From: Kordiimonadaceae bacterium
Lineage (GTDB): Bacteria; Pseudomonadota; Alphaproteobacteria; Sphingomonadales; Emcibacteraceae
Assembly (NCBI GenBank): GCA_024236295.1
Contig: JACKKT010000006.1
Coordinates: 1-64,000 of the forward strand
Length of the DNA stretch: 64,000 bases
Reading direction: 5' to 3'
In this document: one piece after another, positions 55,690-64,000 of the stretch
How positions within the stretch are numbered: position 1 is the stretch's first letter
Layout of the letters: the number at the start of each line of letters is the position of its first letter
Notes under the pieces: generated by a model
Seen by the model: the letters and a program-made list of their open reading frames with translations, nothing else
Database searches by the model: none
Told to the model about the DNA's origin: nothing
Position numbers and translations under genes: made by a program

Positions 55690-55990
55690 AATCATGTTAA
55701 TCAGAGAACCCAAACCTGGCTCGGATAGATAACTCAAGACTTAGACCCCTATTTTTGTGAACGCACTAACACCATTTTATACACATGGAAATATTATTGA
55801 TTTGCAATAATAATCTTTACAAATCGACCGTCCGCATCAGGTCGAAATCTGTCGTACGTCTGAATGCCTATTAACTACCCAAAGCGGACCTATAGCTTCC
55901 TATGATTTTGACCACTCTTCATTGGGAAATCAATAAAGTAAAAAAGGATCAATTTAGCCCTTGACTTTCCAAGGTCGCATATTGAGATTT
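55690..55990. other. Intergenic gap within the accessory patch
   Basis: About 300 bases between the GT61 and membrane-protein genes. It contains copy 2 of the CGACCCAAAGC-type repeat (ACCCAAAGCGGAC at 55877-55889), and several TTGACA-like pieces, but no coding frame or RNA gene I can support. Confidence 0.35.
55877..55889 (+). repeat. Copy 2 of the CGACCCAAAGCGGACG repeat, partial
   Basis: ACCCAAAGCGGAC here matches 13 bases of the copy at 53388-53419, without its left arm. It is in the same orientation. Confidence 0.5.
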
Positions 55991-56728
55991 ATGAGACGCT
56001 CCGGGTTTCTATTGACCTTATCACAAAGGGGGAACATTATTTTTATCGTCAAAATAGCCATCATCTGGATTATTTATTCTGTCTTCTTCGTTTCTATTGT
56101 AACGGGGGGCTACCGCATTTTGAAATGGCGAGTTGAGCAGAGGCAAAGGTTGGAAGAAATTCTTTCTAATTTCGAAATGTTGATCACAACTTCTGTTTTT
56201 ACGGGTGTTTTTTTCATATTGCTGATTTTGACACGGGAATATATTCCCTATGGCTGGGTGATTTTTCTCATTAATATTATTGCTATTGCTATCTATGCAA
56301 GTTGGAAGCCATATAACTGGCATATGAATAACGAAAACAGTATCAGAATACTTAAGGAACATGGAATTACAGAACCCAATTGGTGGAACATCCGAAAACT
56401 TTTCTCAGATCAAATAAGGTTTCTAGTTAATGAACAGTCAATAGCGAAGTTTTATTTTAGGGATGTTGTAATCGTTTATTGGCCGAGCGTTCGGGAAATT
56501 TATTGGTACGAGTTGGAAATTGATAAAAAAATGGTGGAGTATTTGGATATTGTTGCGTCAGAAGATGATTTTTTAGGAATAGATAGTAATCAAAAGAATT
56601 TTAAAAAAGCAGTAGAGATTATGAAACTTAAATTTCCTGAGTTTGCAAGCTATTGGGAGAAGCGACGAGGATTGCCAGAAGATGAAGAAGTTGGAACAAT
56701 CTTATACAAGAAATATCTAAACAAGTAA
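55991..56728 (+). CDS. Unknown two-to-three-helix membrane protein
   Basis: About 245 residues. Hydrophobic segments IIFIVKIAIIWIIYSVFFVSIV, TTSVFTGVFFILLILT and GWVIFLINIIAIAIYASW lie in the first half. The second half is a soluble, aromatic-rich cytosolic or periplasmic domain (NWWNIRKLFSDQIRF, then YWPSVREIYWYELEIDKKMVEYL). The ATG at 55991 is chosen; a TTG at 55961 would add ten residues. I do not recognise the family. Its low GC and position beside tRNA-Lys suggest acquisition. Confidence 0.65.
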   Translation: MRRSGFLLTLSQRGNIIFIVKIAIIWIIYSVFFVSIVTGGYRILKWRVEQRQRLEEILSNFEMLITTSVFTGVFFILLILTREYIPYGWVIFLINIIAIAIYASWKPYNWHMNNENSIRILKEHGITEPNWWNIRKLFSDQIRFLVNEQSIAKFYFRDVVIVYWPSVREIYWYELEIDKKMVEYLDIVASEDDFLGIDSNQKNFKKAVEIMKLKFPEFASYWEKRRGLPEDEEVGTILYKKYLNK

Positions 56729-56773
56729 GTCAACCAAACCAAAGTTCTGGATAGTAATAGAGGATGTAGAAAA

Positions 56774-56789
56774 CGTCAGCTTTGGGTCG
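56774..56789 (-). repeat. Copy 3 of the CGACCCAAAGCGGACG repeat, inverted
   Basis: On the reverse strand this reads CGACCCAAAGCTGACG, one base different from copy 1 at 53404-53419. It lies between the membrane-protein gene and tRNA-Lys. Confidence 0.55.
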
Positions 56790-56874
56790 ATAACGGACAG
56801 TCTATCTGAATTAATGATGTTCAATAGTATTGATTAGAAAAAAGAAAATATTATTCACCTTTCCAAATGCAGAA

Positions 56875-56910
56875 AAACCCTGACGGCCATATGGCGATCA
56901 GGGTTTTTTT
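56875..56910. terminator. Bidirectional terminator between membrane protein and tRNA-Lys
   Basis: AAACCCTGA (56875-56883) pairs with TCAGGGTTT (56898-56906), with inner GCCAT/ATGGC. T-runs flank the + side and A-runs the other side, so it can end transcripts from both directions. On the minus strand it follows tRNA-Lys directly. Confidence 0.85.
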
Positions 56911-56985
56911 GGTGAGCCCGACAGGATTCGAACCTGTGACCTACTGATTAAAAGTCAGTTGCTCTACCAGCTGAGCTACGGGCCC
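56910..56985 (-). tRNA. tRNA-Lys (anticodon TTT)
   Basis: On the reverse strand a 76-base cloverleaf begins GGGCCCGTAGCTCAGCTGG, has the anticodon loop CTTTTAA within ACTGACTTTTAATCAGT, and the T-arm CACAGGTTCGAATCCTGT. It ends GGGCTCACCA, with CCA encoded. All four stems pair. The anticodon TTT decodes AAA/AAG. It sits at the edge of the accessory patch. Confidence 0.97.
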
Positions 56986-57004
56986 TTATAAATAGGTGTG
57001 CGGA

Positions 57005-57032
57005 ACATAAGGCCACTGGACTAATTGGTCAA
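57005..57032 (-). promoter_or_regulatory. Promoter of tRNA-Lys
   Basis: On the reverse strand TTGACC (57032-57027) and TTATGT (57010-57005) are separated by 16 bases, about 20 bases before the mature tRNA 5' end. It resembles a sigma-70 promoter. Confidence 0.6.
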
Positions 57033-57060
57033 TAGTAATTTATGACTTTTTTCGTTTATT

Positions 57061-58200
57061 TTACGTTAATTCCTCAATATCGCCCAGTTCCCGCATGGCA
57101 TGGAATTCATTAACAAATTTATTTAAGGTTTTTTTTGAAATTGCGTCGCGTAAACCCGCCATCAGATCCTGATAATAGGTCAGATTATGTTCGGTCATCA
57201 GCATAGGTCCCAATATTTCACCGCTTCTGATCAGATGGGAAATATAGGCACGGCTATAATGGCGGCAGGCCGAACAGTGGCATTCCGCATCAATGGGCCT
57301 TGGGTCATCGGTATGGCGGGAATTTTTCATGTTTATCGCACCGCGCCTGGTAAAGGCCTGACCCGTGCGGCCTGACCGCGACGGCATCACGCAGTCAAAC
57401 ATATCAATTCCGCGCTGGACCGCGCCGACAATATCGTCGGGCTTCCCAACCCCCATAAGATAACGTGGTTTATTATTCGGCATTTCCGGCATGGTAAAAT
57501 CAAGAACGTCAAACATCACATCCTGCCCTTCCCCTACCGCAAGACCGCCGATGGCGTAGCCGTCAAAATCAATATCTTTCAGCACGGATGCCGAATGATG
57601 CCGCAGTTTTTCAAAGACACCACCTTGTACAATCCCAAACAGGGCATTCTGTGCCGCATGATCCGAGCCGTTATGAAACGCATCATAGGACCGTTTCGCC
57701 CATCGCATGGAAAGCAGCATGCTTTCCTCTGTCTGCTGTTCCGTTGCCGGGTAAGGCGTACATTCATCAAAAGCCATAACGATATTGGCGCCCAACAACC
57801 GCTGAATTTCCATACTGCGTTCAGGGCTCAGCATATGTTTGCTGCCGTCAATATGGGACTGGAAAGAAACGCCGTCCTCGCTGATTTTCCTAAGCTTGGC
57901 CAGCGACATTACCTGGAAACCGCCGCTGTCTGTCAGGATCGGTCCCTGCCAGTTCATAAATTTATGAAGCCCGCCCAGCTTTGCGATCCGCTCCGCTGTT
58001 GGCCGCAGCATTAAATGGTAAGTATTTCCAAGAATGATGTCGGCACCTGTTTCACGAACCGTTTCCGGCTTCATCGCCTTGACCGTTGCCGCCGTTCCCA
58101 CCGGCATAAAGGCAGGGGTGCGAATGTCACCGCGCACGGTTTTGATAATTCCGGTTCGGGCGTTACCGTCGGTGGCGGTTATTTCCATGGAAAAGTTCAT
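57061..58200 (-). CDS. tgt: tRNA-guanine transglycosylase
   Basis: A 379-residue TIM-barrel enzyme that swaps guanine for preQ1 at the wobble position of GUN anticodons. Conserved parts are GPILTDSGGFQVMSLAKL, then DIVGAVQRGIDMFDCVMPSR with the catalytic aspartate, and the zinc site ECHCSACRHYSRAYISHL. Its start overlaps the queA stop by four bases (ATGA), so it is coupled to queA. Confidence 0.97.
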   Translation of the reverse strand: MNFSMEITATDGNARTGIIKTVRGDIRTPAFMPVGTAATVKAMKPETVRETGADIILGNTYHLMLRPTAERIAKLGGLHKFMNWQGPILTDSGGFQVMSLAKLRKISEDGVSFQSHIDGSKHMLSPERSMEIQRLLGANIVMAFDECTPYPATEQQTEESMLLSMRWAKRSYDAFHNGSDHAAQNALFGIVQGGVFEKLRHHSASVLKDIDFDGYAIGGLAVGEGQDVMFDVLDFTMPEMPNNKPRYLMGVGKPDDIVGAVQRGIDMFDCVMPSRSGRTGQAFTRRGAINMKNSRHTDDPRPIDAECHCSACRHYSRAYISHLIRSGEILGPMLMTEHNLTYYQDLMAGLRDAISKKTLNKFVNEFHAMRELGDIEELT

Positions 58201-59237
58201 AACTGATCCTCCCGAAAAAGCAGACTGCTATCACCATATGAATAAAAACGGTATTTTTCTTCTATAGCATGAGCATAGGCCGCTTTCATATTGGCAAAAC
58301 CGGCAAAGGCACTGACCAGCATAAAAAGGGTCGATTTCGGAAGGTGGAAATTGGTCATTAATATATCAACAACGCGGAATTTATAGCCCGGCGTGATAAA
58401 AATATCCGTTTCCCCGTCATAGGCATGGGTCATCCCCTCTTCGTCCGTTGCCGATTCAAGAAGCCTGAGCGACGTTGTACCAACGGCAATCACTTTATTG
58501 CCACGGGCATGGGTTTCGTTGATCAGGTCTGCGACTTCGCCACTGACCTGGCCATATTCCGCATGCATTTTATGATCATCGGTATCATCAGCCTTTACCG
58601 GCAAAAAGGTACCCGCCCCCACATGCAGCGTAACAAAGGCTCTGTTAATGCCTTTTTTATCCAGATCATCCAATAAGCTATCGGTAAAATGAAGTCCCGC
58701 AGTCGGCGCGGCAACCGCCCCGTCATTTTTGCTGTAAATGGTCTGGTAATCGTCTTTATCCCGTTCATCAACCGGCCTTTGCGAGGCGATATAGGGAGGA
58801 AGTGGCATAACCCCCGCTTCGTTTAACGCTGTCCGCAGATTATCCCCGCTAAAATTAAACTGAAGAGTGACTTCCCCCGCTTCCCCTTTTTCAAGGACAC
58901 AGGCTTCAAGTTTCCCGTTAAAACGGACAACATCGGTCGGTTTTAATTTCTTTGCCGGTTTGGCAAACGCCTTCCATATGCCGCCTGACAAATTCATGTG
59001 CAGGGTGATTTCAATTTTAGCATCGCGTCGCATGCCCGTAAGCCGTGCAGGAATTACCCGGGTATCATTGAAAATCATCAAATCACCGGTATTTATATAA
59101 TCGGTAAGGTCTGTGACACTTCGATCAGATAGTTCCTCGCCTTTGACCACAAGCAAACGTGCCCCGTCACGTGTAGCGGCGGGGCGAAGGGCAATAAGCT
59201 CTTTGGGAAGCTCAAAATCGAACTGTTCAACCTTCAT
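58197..59237 (-). CDS. queA: S-adenosylmethionine:tRNA ribosyltransferase-isomerase
   Basis: A 346-residue enzyme that turns preQ1 in tRNA into epoxyqueuosine. It has FDFELPKELIALRPAATRDG at the start, then FNDTRVIPARLTGMR, DGAVAAPTAGLHFTDSLLDDL, VTLHVGAGTFLPVKADDTDDHKMH in part, and TNFHLPKSTLFMLVSAFAG. It lies between a PPIase gene and tgt in a queuosine-linked operon. Confidence 0.96.
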   Translation of the reverse strand: MKVEQFDFELPKELIALRPAATRDGARLLVVKGEELSDRSVTDLTDYINTGDLMIFNDTRVIPARLTGMRRDAKIEITLHMNLSGGIWKAFAKPAKKLKPTDVVRFNGKLEACVLEKGEAGEVTLQFNFSGDNLRTALNEAGVMPLPPYIASQRPVDERDKDDYQTIYSKNDGAVAAPTAGLHFTDSLLDDLDKKGINRAFVTLHVGAGTFLPVKADDTDDHKMHAEYGQVSGEVADLINETHARGNKVIAVGTTSLRLLESATDEEGMTHAYDGETDIFITPGYKFRVVDILMTNFHLPKSTLFMLVSAFAGFANMKAAYAHAIEEKYRFYSYGDSSLLFREDQL

Positions 59238-59245
59238 AAACTGAT

Positions 59246-59719
59246 TTATGCATCTGCAGCAACCTGCATTTTCACAATTTTATCCGGGTTACCGTTCATG
59301 GAAAAATTCATTCCTTCACCACGTTTTAGGTCATCGACATACTCCATGCCGTCAATCACCTGTCCCCAGACACTATATTGCCCGTCAAGAAATGTTGCAT
59401 CACCAAAGCAAATGAAAAACTGACTGTCGGCACTATTCGGGTCCTGTGCCCGCGCCATTGAACAGGCACCGCGGTGATGGGGTTTATCAGAAAATTCAGC
59501 CGGAATGTTTTGACCTGATCCACCCATTCCGGTTCCATCCGGGTCACCGCCTTGCGCCATAAAGCCGTCAATCACACGGTGAAAAGTAAGCCCGTCATAA
59601 AAACCCTGTCTTGCCAGTTCCTTAATCCGCTTAACGTGCATAGGTGCCACATCTTCATAAAGTTCAATGGTCACCCGACCGCCTTCAAGATCAAGATAGA
59701 GTAAGTTTTCAGCGTCCAT
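59246..59719 (-). CDS. Cytosolic cyclophilin-type peptidylprolyl isomerase
   Basis: A 157-residue cyclophilin. It reads ENLLYLDLEGGRVTIELYED, then GLTFHRVIDGFMAQGGDP, NSADSQFFICFGDATFLDGQ and YSVWGQVIDGMEYVD, the standard fold and active site. The ATG at 59717-59719 follows AAGGAAAAT and fits the cytosolic form; an in-frame start at 59752 would overlap the preceding gene. A paralogue with a signal peptide is immediately upstream. Confidence 0.93.
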   Translation of the reverse strand: MDAENLLYLDLEGGRVTIELYEDVAPMHVKRIKELARQGFYDGLTFHRVIDGFMAQGGDPDGTGMGGSGQNIPAEFSDKPHHRGACSMARAQDPNSADSQFFICFGDATFLDGQYSVWGQVIDGMEYVDDLKRGEGMNFSMNGNPDKIVKMQVAADA

Positions 59720-59729
59720 AATATTTTCC

Positions 59730-60287
59730 TTATTCTTTAACGTCTGCAGCAACCTGCATTTTTATTATTTTGTCCGGGTCTGTAAAATCCGGGCCTTCGC
59801 CATATTTAATTTTATCGACATTACGCATGCCCGATACTACTTCGCCCCAGATTGTATATTTCCCGTCAAGATGCGGTGAAAATCCAAGGCAGATAAAAAA
59901 TTGGCTGTCTGCACCATTAATATCATCGGGACGTGCCATGGAAACCATGCCGCGATAATGGGACATATCCGAAAATTCCGCGTCAATTTTCTGGCCTGTT
60001 CCCTCCTCACCGGTTTTTCCGTTTCTGCCGGTCTGAGCCATGAAGCCTTCAATCACCCTATGAAACGGCGAGCCGTCATAATAGCCCTGTCTGACCAGTT
60101 CTTTTATTCTTTTGACATGGTTGGGGGCAACATCTGGAAACATTTTAATCACTACACGACCATATTCAAGATCTAGATAAAGTGTGTTTTCAGGGTCAAG
60201 ATCTTCTGTCTGTGCCATAGCGCCAAAAGGCATACTTAATAACATAAGGACAGCCAAAAAAGACTTTAGGGATGTTTTCATCTTCAA
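59730..60287 (-). CDS. Exported cyclophilin-type peptidylprolyl isomerase
   Basis: A 185-residue cyclophilin with a signal peptide (LKSFLAVLMLLSMPFGAMA). The active region has GSPFHRVIEGFMAQTGRNGK, then GADSQFFICLGFSPHLDGKY and TIWGEVVSGMRNVD. It folds exported proteins in the periplasm. It and the cytosolic paralogue downstream are about half identical and arose by duplication. It is 16 bases after coaD. Confidence 0.93.
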   Translation of the reverse strand: MKMKTSLKSFLAVLMLLSMPFGAMAQTEDLDPENTLYLDLEYGRVVIKMFPDVAPNHVKRIKELVRQGYYDGSPFHRVIEGFMAQTGRNGKTGEEGTGQKIDAEFSDMSHYRGMVSMARPDDINGADSQFFICLGFSPHLDGKYTIWGEVVSGMRNVDKIKYGEGPDFTDPDKIIKMQVAADVKE

Positions 60288-60302
60288 ATCCTGTTTTTCT
60301 GA

Positions 60303-60812
60303 TTAATTTTTACCAAGTTTTGCCAGCACATCATTACGCACTGACTTTGTGACAAACTTGTCTATTTCACCGTCATATATGGCAATTTCCTTTACAAGTC
60401 GAGAGGCAATTGCCTGAAGTGATGGATGCGCCATCATGAATACTGTTTCAATATCGGCATTAAGCTGATCATTCATAGCCGTCATCTGAAATTCATATTC
60501 AAAATCCGAAGCGGCCCGTAGCCCTCTGATTATCACAGTGGCATTTACTTTTTCAGCAAAGCTCATCAACAAAGTATCAAACCCGGCAACCTCAACAGTT
60601 GCCGCATTTTTTTTATTGAGATGTTCGATCTCCCGTCGGACGATATTAATACGCTCTTCCATTGAAAACAGCGTTTTTTTGGACGGGTTTGTCGACACAC
60701 CAACAATCAGGTGATCAACAAGCTTGGTCGCCCGTTCAATAATATCCAGATGGCCGAGGGTTATAGGATCAAACGTACCGGGGTAAAGTCCAATTCTTTT
60801 CTTAGGTAGCAT
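60303..60812 (-). CDS. coaD: Phosphopantetheine adenylyltransferase
   Basis: A 169-residue enzyme of CoA synthesis. It has the nucleotidyltransferase start GLYPGTFDPITLGHLDIIERA, then VGVSTNPSKKTLFSMEERI and VIIRGLRAASDFEYEFQMTAMN. It is 5 bases after gyrA and leads to the PPIase-queA-tgt group on the same strand. Confidence 0.97.
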   Translation of the reverse strand: MLPKKRIGLYPGTFDPITLGHLDIIERATKLVDHLIVGVSTNPSKKTLFSMEERINIVRREIEHLNKKNAATVEVAGFDTLLMSFAEKVNATVIIRGLRAASDFEYEFQMTAMNDQLNADIETVFMMAHPSLQAIASRLVKEIAIYDGEIDKFVTKSVRNDVLAKLGKN

Positions 60813-60816
60813 TTAT

Positions 60817-63537
60817 TTACTCCTCAGACGTCGTTTCCTCATCAGAAGCAGCCTCAACGTTTGCTTCCTCATCCTCTTCATCATCGTCTGATTCCATAAT
60901 CCGGTCAACAGAAACTATTTGTTCCTCATCCCCGACCTTGAACAAGGTGACCCCCTGGGTACTGCGCCCTGCGATACGAACATCATGAACCGGCACCCTG
61001 ATAAGGCGCCCCTGGTCCGTCACCATCATCAGCTGGTCATTTTCCTCAATCGGGAAGGCGGCGACCACGTCCCCGTTACGTTCGGAGGTTTCAATATTAA
61101 TAATGCCGCTACCACCCCGCCCGGTGACCCGGTATTCGTAGGACGACGTTCTTTTACCATAACCGTTCATAGTAATACTTAAAATAAATTCTTCCCGTTC
61201 CTCGAGCGCGATCAGGCGTTCTTCATCAATTTCTGCCGGTTTTTCCGGCTCCTCACCGCGACGCTTGGCTGCAGCATATCTTAGATAGGCCAGCTTTTCA
61301 TCCTGATCCATATCAACATGATGAAGAATAGACATAGACACAACTTCATCGCCGTCGGCAAGCTTGATACCGCGCACACCATCGGAATTACGCCCTTTGA
61401 ACAGACGCACAGCAGTCGCCGGGAAGCGGATACATTTTCCGCCTTTGGCCGCTATCAGAATGTCATCTTCTTCTGTACAGGCAGATACACCAATAAGGCG
61501 GTCCCCTTCTGAAAGGCGAATGGCAATTTTACCGTTTGCCCTGACATTTGAGAAATCGGAAAGAAGATTTCTTCTGACATTACCTTTTGATGTAGCAAAT
61601 ACCGCATGAAGCTCACCCCAGCTGTCTTCATCCTCTGGAAGCGGCATAATCGCCGAAATAGTTTCACCTTGGTCAAGCGGCAACAGATTTATCAGCGCCT
61701 TTCCTTTTGACGTAGGAGAACCCAGTGGCAATTTCCAGACCTTAAGTTTATAGACCTGACCGAAATCACTGAAGAAAAGGATCGGCACATGGGTGTTGGA
61801 AACAAAAACATTGCTCAAAATATCTTCATCTTTAGTGGTCATACCACTGCGTCCTTTACCGCCACGGCGCTGTGCCCTGTAGGTATCTAGTGCGACACGT
61901 TTAATATAGCCAGTGTTGGTAACTGTCACCACCATATCCTCAACCTGAATAAGGTCTTCATCTTCAAATCCGAAAGCATCGGCGGTAAATTCGCTCCGGC
62001 GCGGGGTGGCAAATTCGTCCCGATAGGTAACAAACTCATCCCGCATTATCGAATAAAGTCGCTGACGGCTTCTTAAAATATCAATAAAGTCTTCTATTTT
62101 TTCAGCAAGTTCCTTAAGTTCCCCACCAATATCATCGCGGCCAAGTGCCGTCAGACGGTGTAGACGAAGTTCAAGTATGGCCCGAACCTGTTTTTCTGAA
62201 AGTTTATATTTACCGTCAACAATCATTCGCCCCGGTTCATTGATCAGTTCAATATAGCCGGCAACATCAACCGCATCCCAGTCTTCGGCAAGAAGTGAAT
62301 CACGGGCATCTGCCGGATTGGCAGACTGACGGATCATCGCAACAATTTTATCAAGGTTATTAACCGCAATCACAAGACCGACCAACACATGGGCCCTGTC
62401 CCGGGCTTTACCCAGTCTGAATTTGGTGCGGCGGGTAATGACCTCTTCACGGAAGCGAATGAAATTTTCAATAATATCAAGCAAAGTCAGAACCTGAGGA
62501 CGGCCACCACAAAGCGCCAGAACATTAGCGCCAAAGCTTGTCTGGAGCGGTGTATAGCGGAAAAGCTGGTTAAGAACTACATCGGCAACAGCATCACGTT
62601 TTACTTCAACCACCACACGAACACCGTCACGGTCACTTTCATCACGGATATCGGCGATCCCTTCAATTCTTTTACTGCGGACACAATCCGCAATATTTTC
62701 GATCATCCGGGATTTATTAACCTGATAAGGCACTTCGGTAATGATAATGGCCTCACGCCCTTGTTTAAACTCCTCAATATGGGTTCGTCCGCGCATAACA
62801 ATGGACCCACGACCAGTCATTTCCGCTGAACGGGCACCTGCCCCGCCCATTATCAGTCCACCGGTCGGAAAATCAGGTCCCGGGACAATCTCAACCAGTT
62901 CCTCAACCGATATTTCCGGATTATCAATATAGGCACAACAGGCATCAAGAACTTCCCCCAGGTTATGCGGCGGAATATTGGTTGCCATACCAACCGCAAT
63001 ACCGCCCGCACCATTAACCAGAAGGTTCGGAAAACGCGCCGGAAGCACTGTTGGTTCATGCTCACTTTCATCATAGTTTGCCTGGAATACAACCGTATCC
63101 TGATCAATATCTTCCAGCAAGCCGCTGGCGCTTTTGGCCATCCGCGCTTCGGTATAACGCATGGCCGCCGGCGGATCACCGTCCATCGAGCCAAAGTTAC
63201 CCTGCCCGTCAATCAGTGGTAGTCTTAAGGAAAAATCCTGTGCCATACGCACCATCGCATCATAAATGGCACTGTCACCATGAGGGTGGTATTTACCCAT
63301 AACGTCCCCGACCACACGGGCCGATTTACGGTATGGTTTGGTCCAGTCATAGTTATTTTCATACATGGAATAGAGAATACGGCGATGAACAGGCTTAAGC
63401 CCGTCGCGCACATCCGGCAGTGCCCTTGATACGATCACGCTCATCGCATAATCAAGGTAGGAAGTTTTCATTTCCTCTTCAATGGTGATATTGGAGATGT
63501 TTTTATCCGGATTTTCGGAGACGGTATTATCGGTCAA
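60817..63537 (-). CDS. gyrA: DNA gyrase subunit A
   Basis: A 906-residue type IIA topoisomerase subunit. The active-site tyrosine is in PAAMRYTEARMAKSA. The quinolone region reads HPHGDSAIYDAMVRMAQDFS, with the wild-type serine and aspartate. The GyrA box QRRGGKG is intact in the C-terminal wrapping domain. The acidic tail (DDDEEDEEANVEAASDEE) is typical. It is the first of the long co-directional group ending at tgt. Confidence 0.98.
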   Translation of the reverse strand: MTDNTVSENPDKNISNITIEEEMKTSYLDYAMSVIVSRALPDVRDGLKPVHRRILYSMYENNYDWTKPYRKSARVVGDVMGKYHPHGDSAIYDAMVRMAQDFSLRLPLIDGQGNFGSMDGDPPAAMRYTEARMAKSASGLLEDIDQDTVVFQANYDESEHEPTVLPARFPNLLVNGAGGIAVGMATNIPPHNLGEVLDACCAYIDNPEISVEELVEIVPGPDFPTGGLIMGGAGARSAEMTGRGSIVMRGRTHIEEFKQGREAIIITEVPYQVNKSRMIENIADCVRSKRIEGIADIRDESDRDGVRVVVEVKRDAVADVVLNQLFRYTPLQTSFGANVLALCGGRPQVLTLLDIIENFIRFREEVITRRTKFRLGKARDRAHVLVGLVIAVNNLDKIVAMIRQSANPADARDSLLAEDWDAVDVAGYIELINEPGRMIVDGKYKLSEKQVRAILELRLHRLTALGRDDIGGELKELAEKIEDFIDILRSRQRLYSIMRDEFVTYRDEFATPRRSEFTADAFGFEDEDLIQVEDMVVTVTNTGYIKRVALDTYRAQRRGGKGRSGMTTKDEDILSNVFVSNTHVPILFFSDFGQVYKLKVWKLPLGSPTSKGKALINLLPLDQGETISAIMPLPEDEDSWGELHAVFATSKGNVRRNLLSDFSNVRANGKIAIRLSEGDRLIGVSACTEEDDILIAAKGGKCIRFPATAVRLFKGRNSDGVRGIKLADGDEVVSMSILHHVDMDQDEKLAYLRYAAAKRRGEEPEKPAEIDEERLIALEEREEFILSITMNGYGKRTSSYEYRVTGRGGSGIINIETSERNGDVVAAFPIEENDQLMMVTDQGRLIRVPVHDVRIAGRSTQGVTLFKVGDEEQIVSVDRIMESDDDEEDEEANVEAASDEETTSEE

Positions 63538-63848
63538 ATTTTTGCCCTTTTGGATTACTTATTCTTTTAAATTTGCCCCATATTTTCTACTCAGAAAAAT
63601 GCGGCAAACCTGACCCCCGTTTATACAAAATATATCCCCTCATAGCAAGAAGCAGGACCATATTTATAGACTTTTTCAGCAATTATTTTTCTGTCAGAAA
63701 AATGTCTTATTTATCCCATTAAAATCAATAAGTTATAGTACTTGTAAATATTTGAATTTCAGCAATAAAAATAAGCCCCCATCCATAACCGAAAAACAGC
63801 TGCATAATATTCCTGAAAAATAAAAAAAGCATAACAATGACTTGTTTT
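63538..63848. other. Intergenic region upstream of gyrA
   Basis: An AT-rich gap of about 310 bases holding the expected gyrA promoter on the reverse strand. No RNA gene, repeat or coding frame stands out. Confidence 0.4.
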
Positions 63849-64000
63849 TTAACTGGCAAAAAGGGCTGAAGCCTTCTGAATCGCGATAGTAAGCCCGATC
63901 AAAAAAGGCACTCCCACCGCAAGCCAGACCAAAACACCAAGAAACCCGAATGAGCCACGCGCAGCACTCATCACATGGGACGTGATATTATCCTCGTGTG
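63849..64000 (-). CDS. C-terminus of a truncated membrane protein
   Basis: The reverse strand is open from the window edge to a TAA at 63849-63851. The 50 residues start HEDNITSHVMSAARGSFGF, then run through a hydrophobic helix LGVLVWLAVGVPFLIGLTI to the end ASALFAS. It is the end of a membrane protein, with the rest outside the window. The family cannot be named from this part. Confidence 0.55.
   Translation of the reverse strand, partial: HEDNITSHVMSAARGSFGFLGVLVWLAVGVPFLIGLTIAIQKASALFAS

Noticed and set aside
53196..56985. Prophage or integrative element at tRNA-Lys
   Set aside because: No integrase, phage gene or duplicated tRNA 3' end was found. Only a few cargo-like genes are present.

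Overview
The window looks like chromosome from a moderately AT-rich alphaproteobacterium. Several gene neighbourhoods are typical of that class: efp-suhB followed by a MotA/MotB-like pair, RcdA (DUF1465) near rpmE, DUF1244-GapR (DUF2312), aroQ-accB-accC-aat-DUF2155-mlaD-NDUFA12, and gyrA-coaD-PPIase-PPIase-queA-tgt. A B12-dependent ribonucleotide reductase, a split PntAA/PntAB transhydrogenase and a KorAB 2-oxoacid:ferredoxin oxidoreductase suggest a free-living, probably marine, respiratory organism. An affiliation near Emcibacterales, Kordiimonadales or Sneathiellales is only a guess.

Layout. 0-6.5 kb: a truncated membrane protein, a RidA-like protein, a hydroxyacid dehydrogenase, then a tight operon of efp, an inositol-monophosphatase-like gene, an OmpA-like periplasmic protein and a MotA/ExbB-like plus MotB-like envelope motor pair. 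6.5-9.3 kb: reverse-strand EamA transporter, PNPOx-like flavoprotein and DcaP-like porin. 9.6-17.3 kb: a MocR/PdxR regulator, ABC exporter, rpmE, rcdA, hsp20, DUF1192, a quinone oxidoreductase and a HerA-like ATPase. Six of these eight genes carry frameshifts, mostly single-base losses in short homopolymers. The best explanation is a patch of poor consensus sequence. 17.6-31.2 kb: rpmJ-type L36, a possible sRNA, pyk, an exported M18 peptidase, the N-formylglutamate amidohydrolase-DUF1244-gapR-amidohydrolase set, a PspF-like activator, pntAA-AB-B, and an ECF sigma/anti-sigma/Spy-like cassette. 31.4-45.5 kb: a PAS-domain protein, korAB, MATE and CapA proteins, a tandem pair of secreted TPR-TonB-like proteins, thiSG and the accBC cluster. 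45.9-53.2 kb: nrdJ, a degenerate-GGDEF/EAL protein, a YciA thioesterase and alkaline phosphatase. 53.2-56.9 kb: an AT-rich accessory patch (FkbM methyltransferase, GT61 glycosyltransferase, unknown membrane protein) with a recurring short palindrome-derived repeat, next to tRNA-Lys. 57-64 kb: tgt-queA-PPIases-coaD-gyrA and a truncated membrane protein.

No CRISPR array, transposase, integrase, rRNA or obvious defence system is visible. The least explained items are the envelope-motor operon, the TPR-TonB tandem pair, and the accessory patch with its repeats. The clearest RNA element is a ROSE-type thermometer before hsp20. Coordinates and motifs come from reading the sequence. Family names come from recognition of conserved motifs, not from searches.
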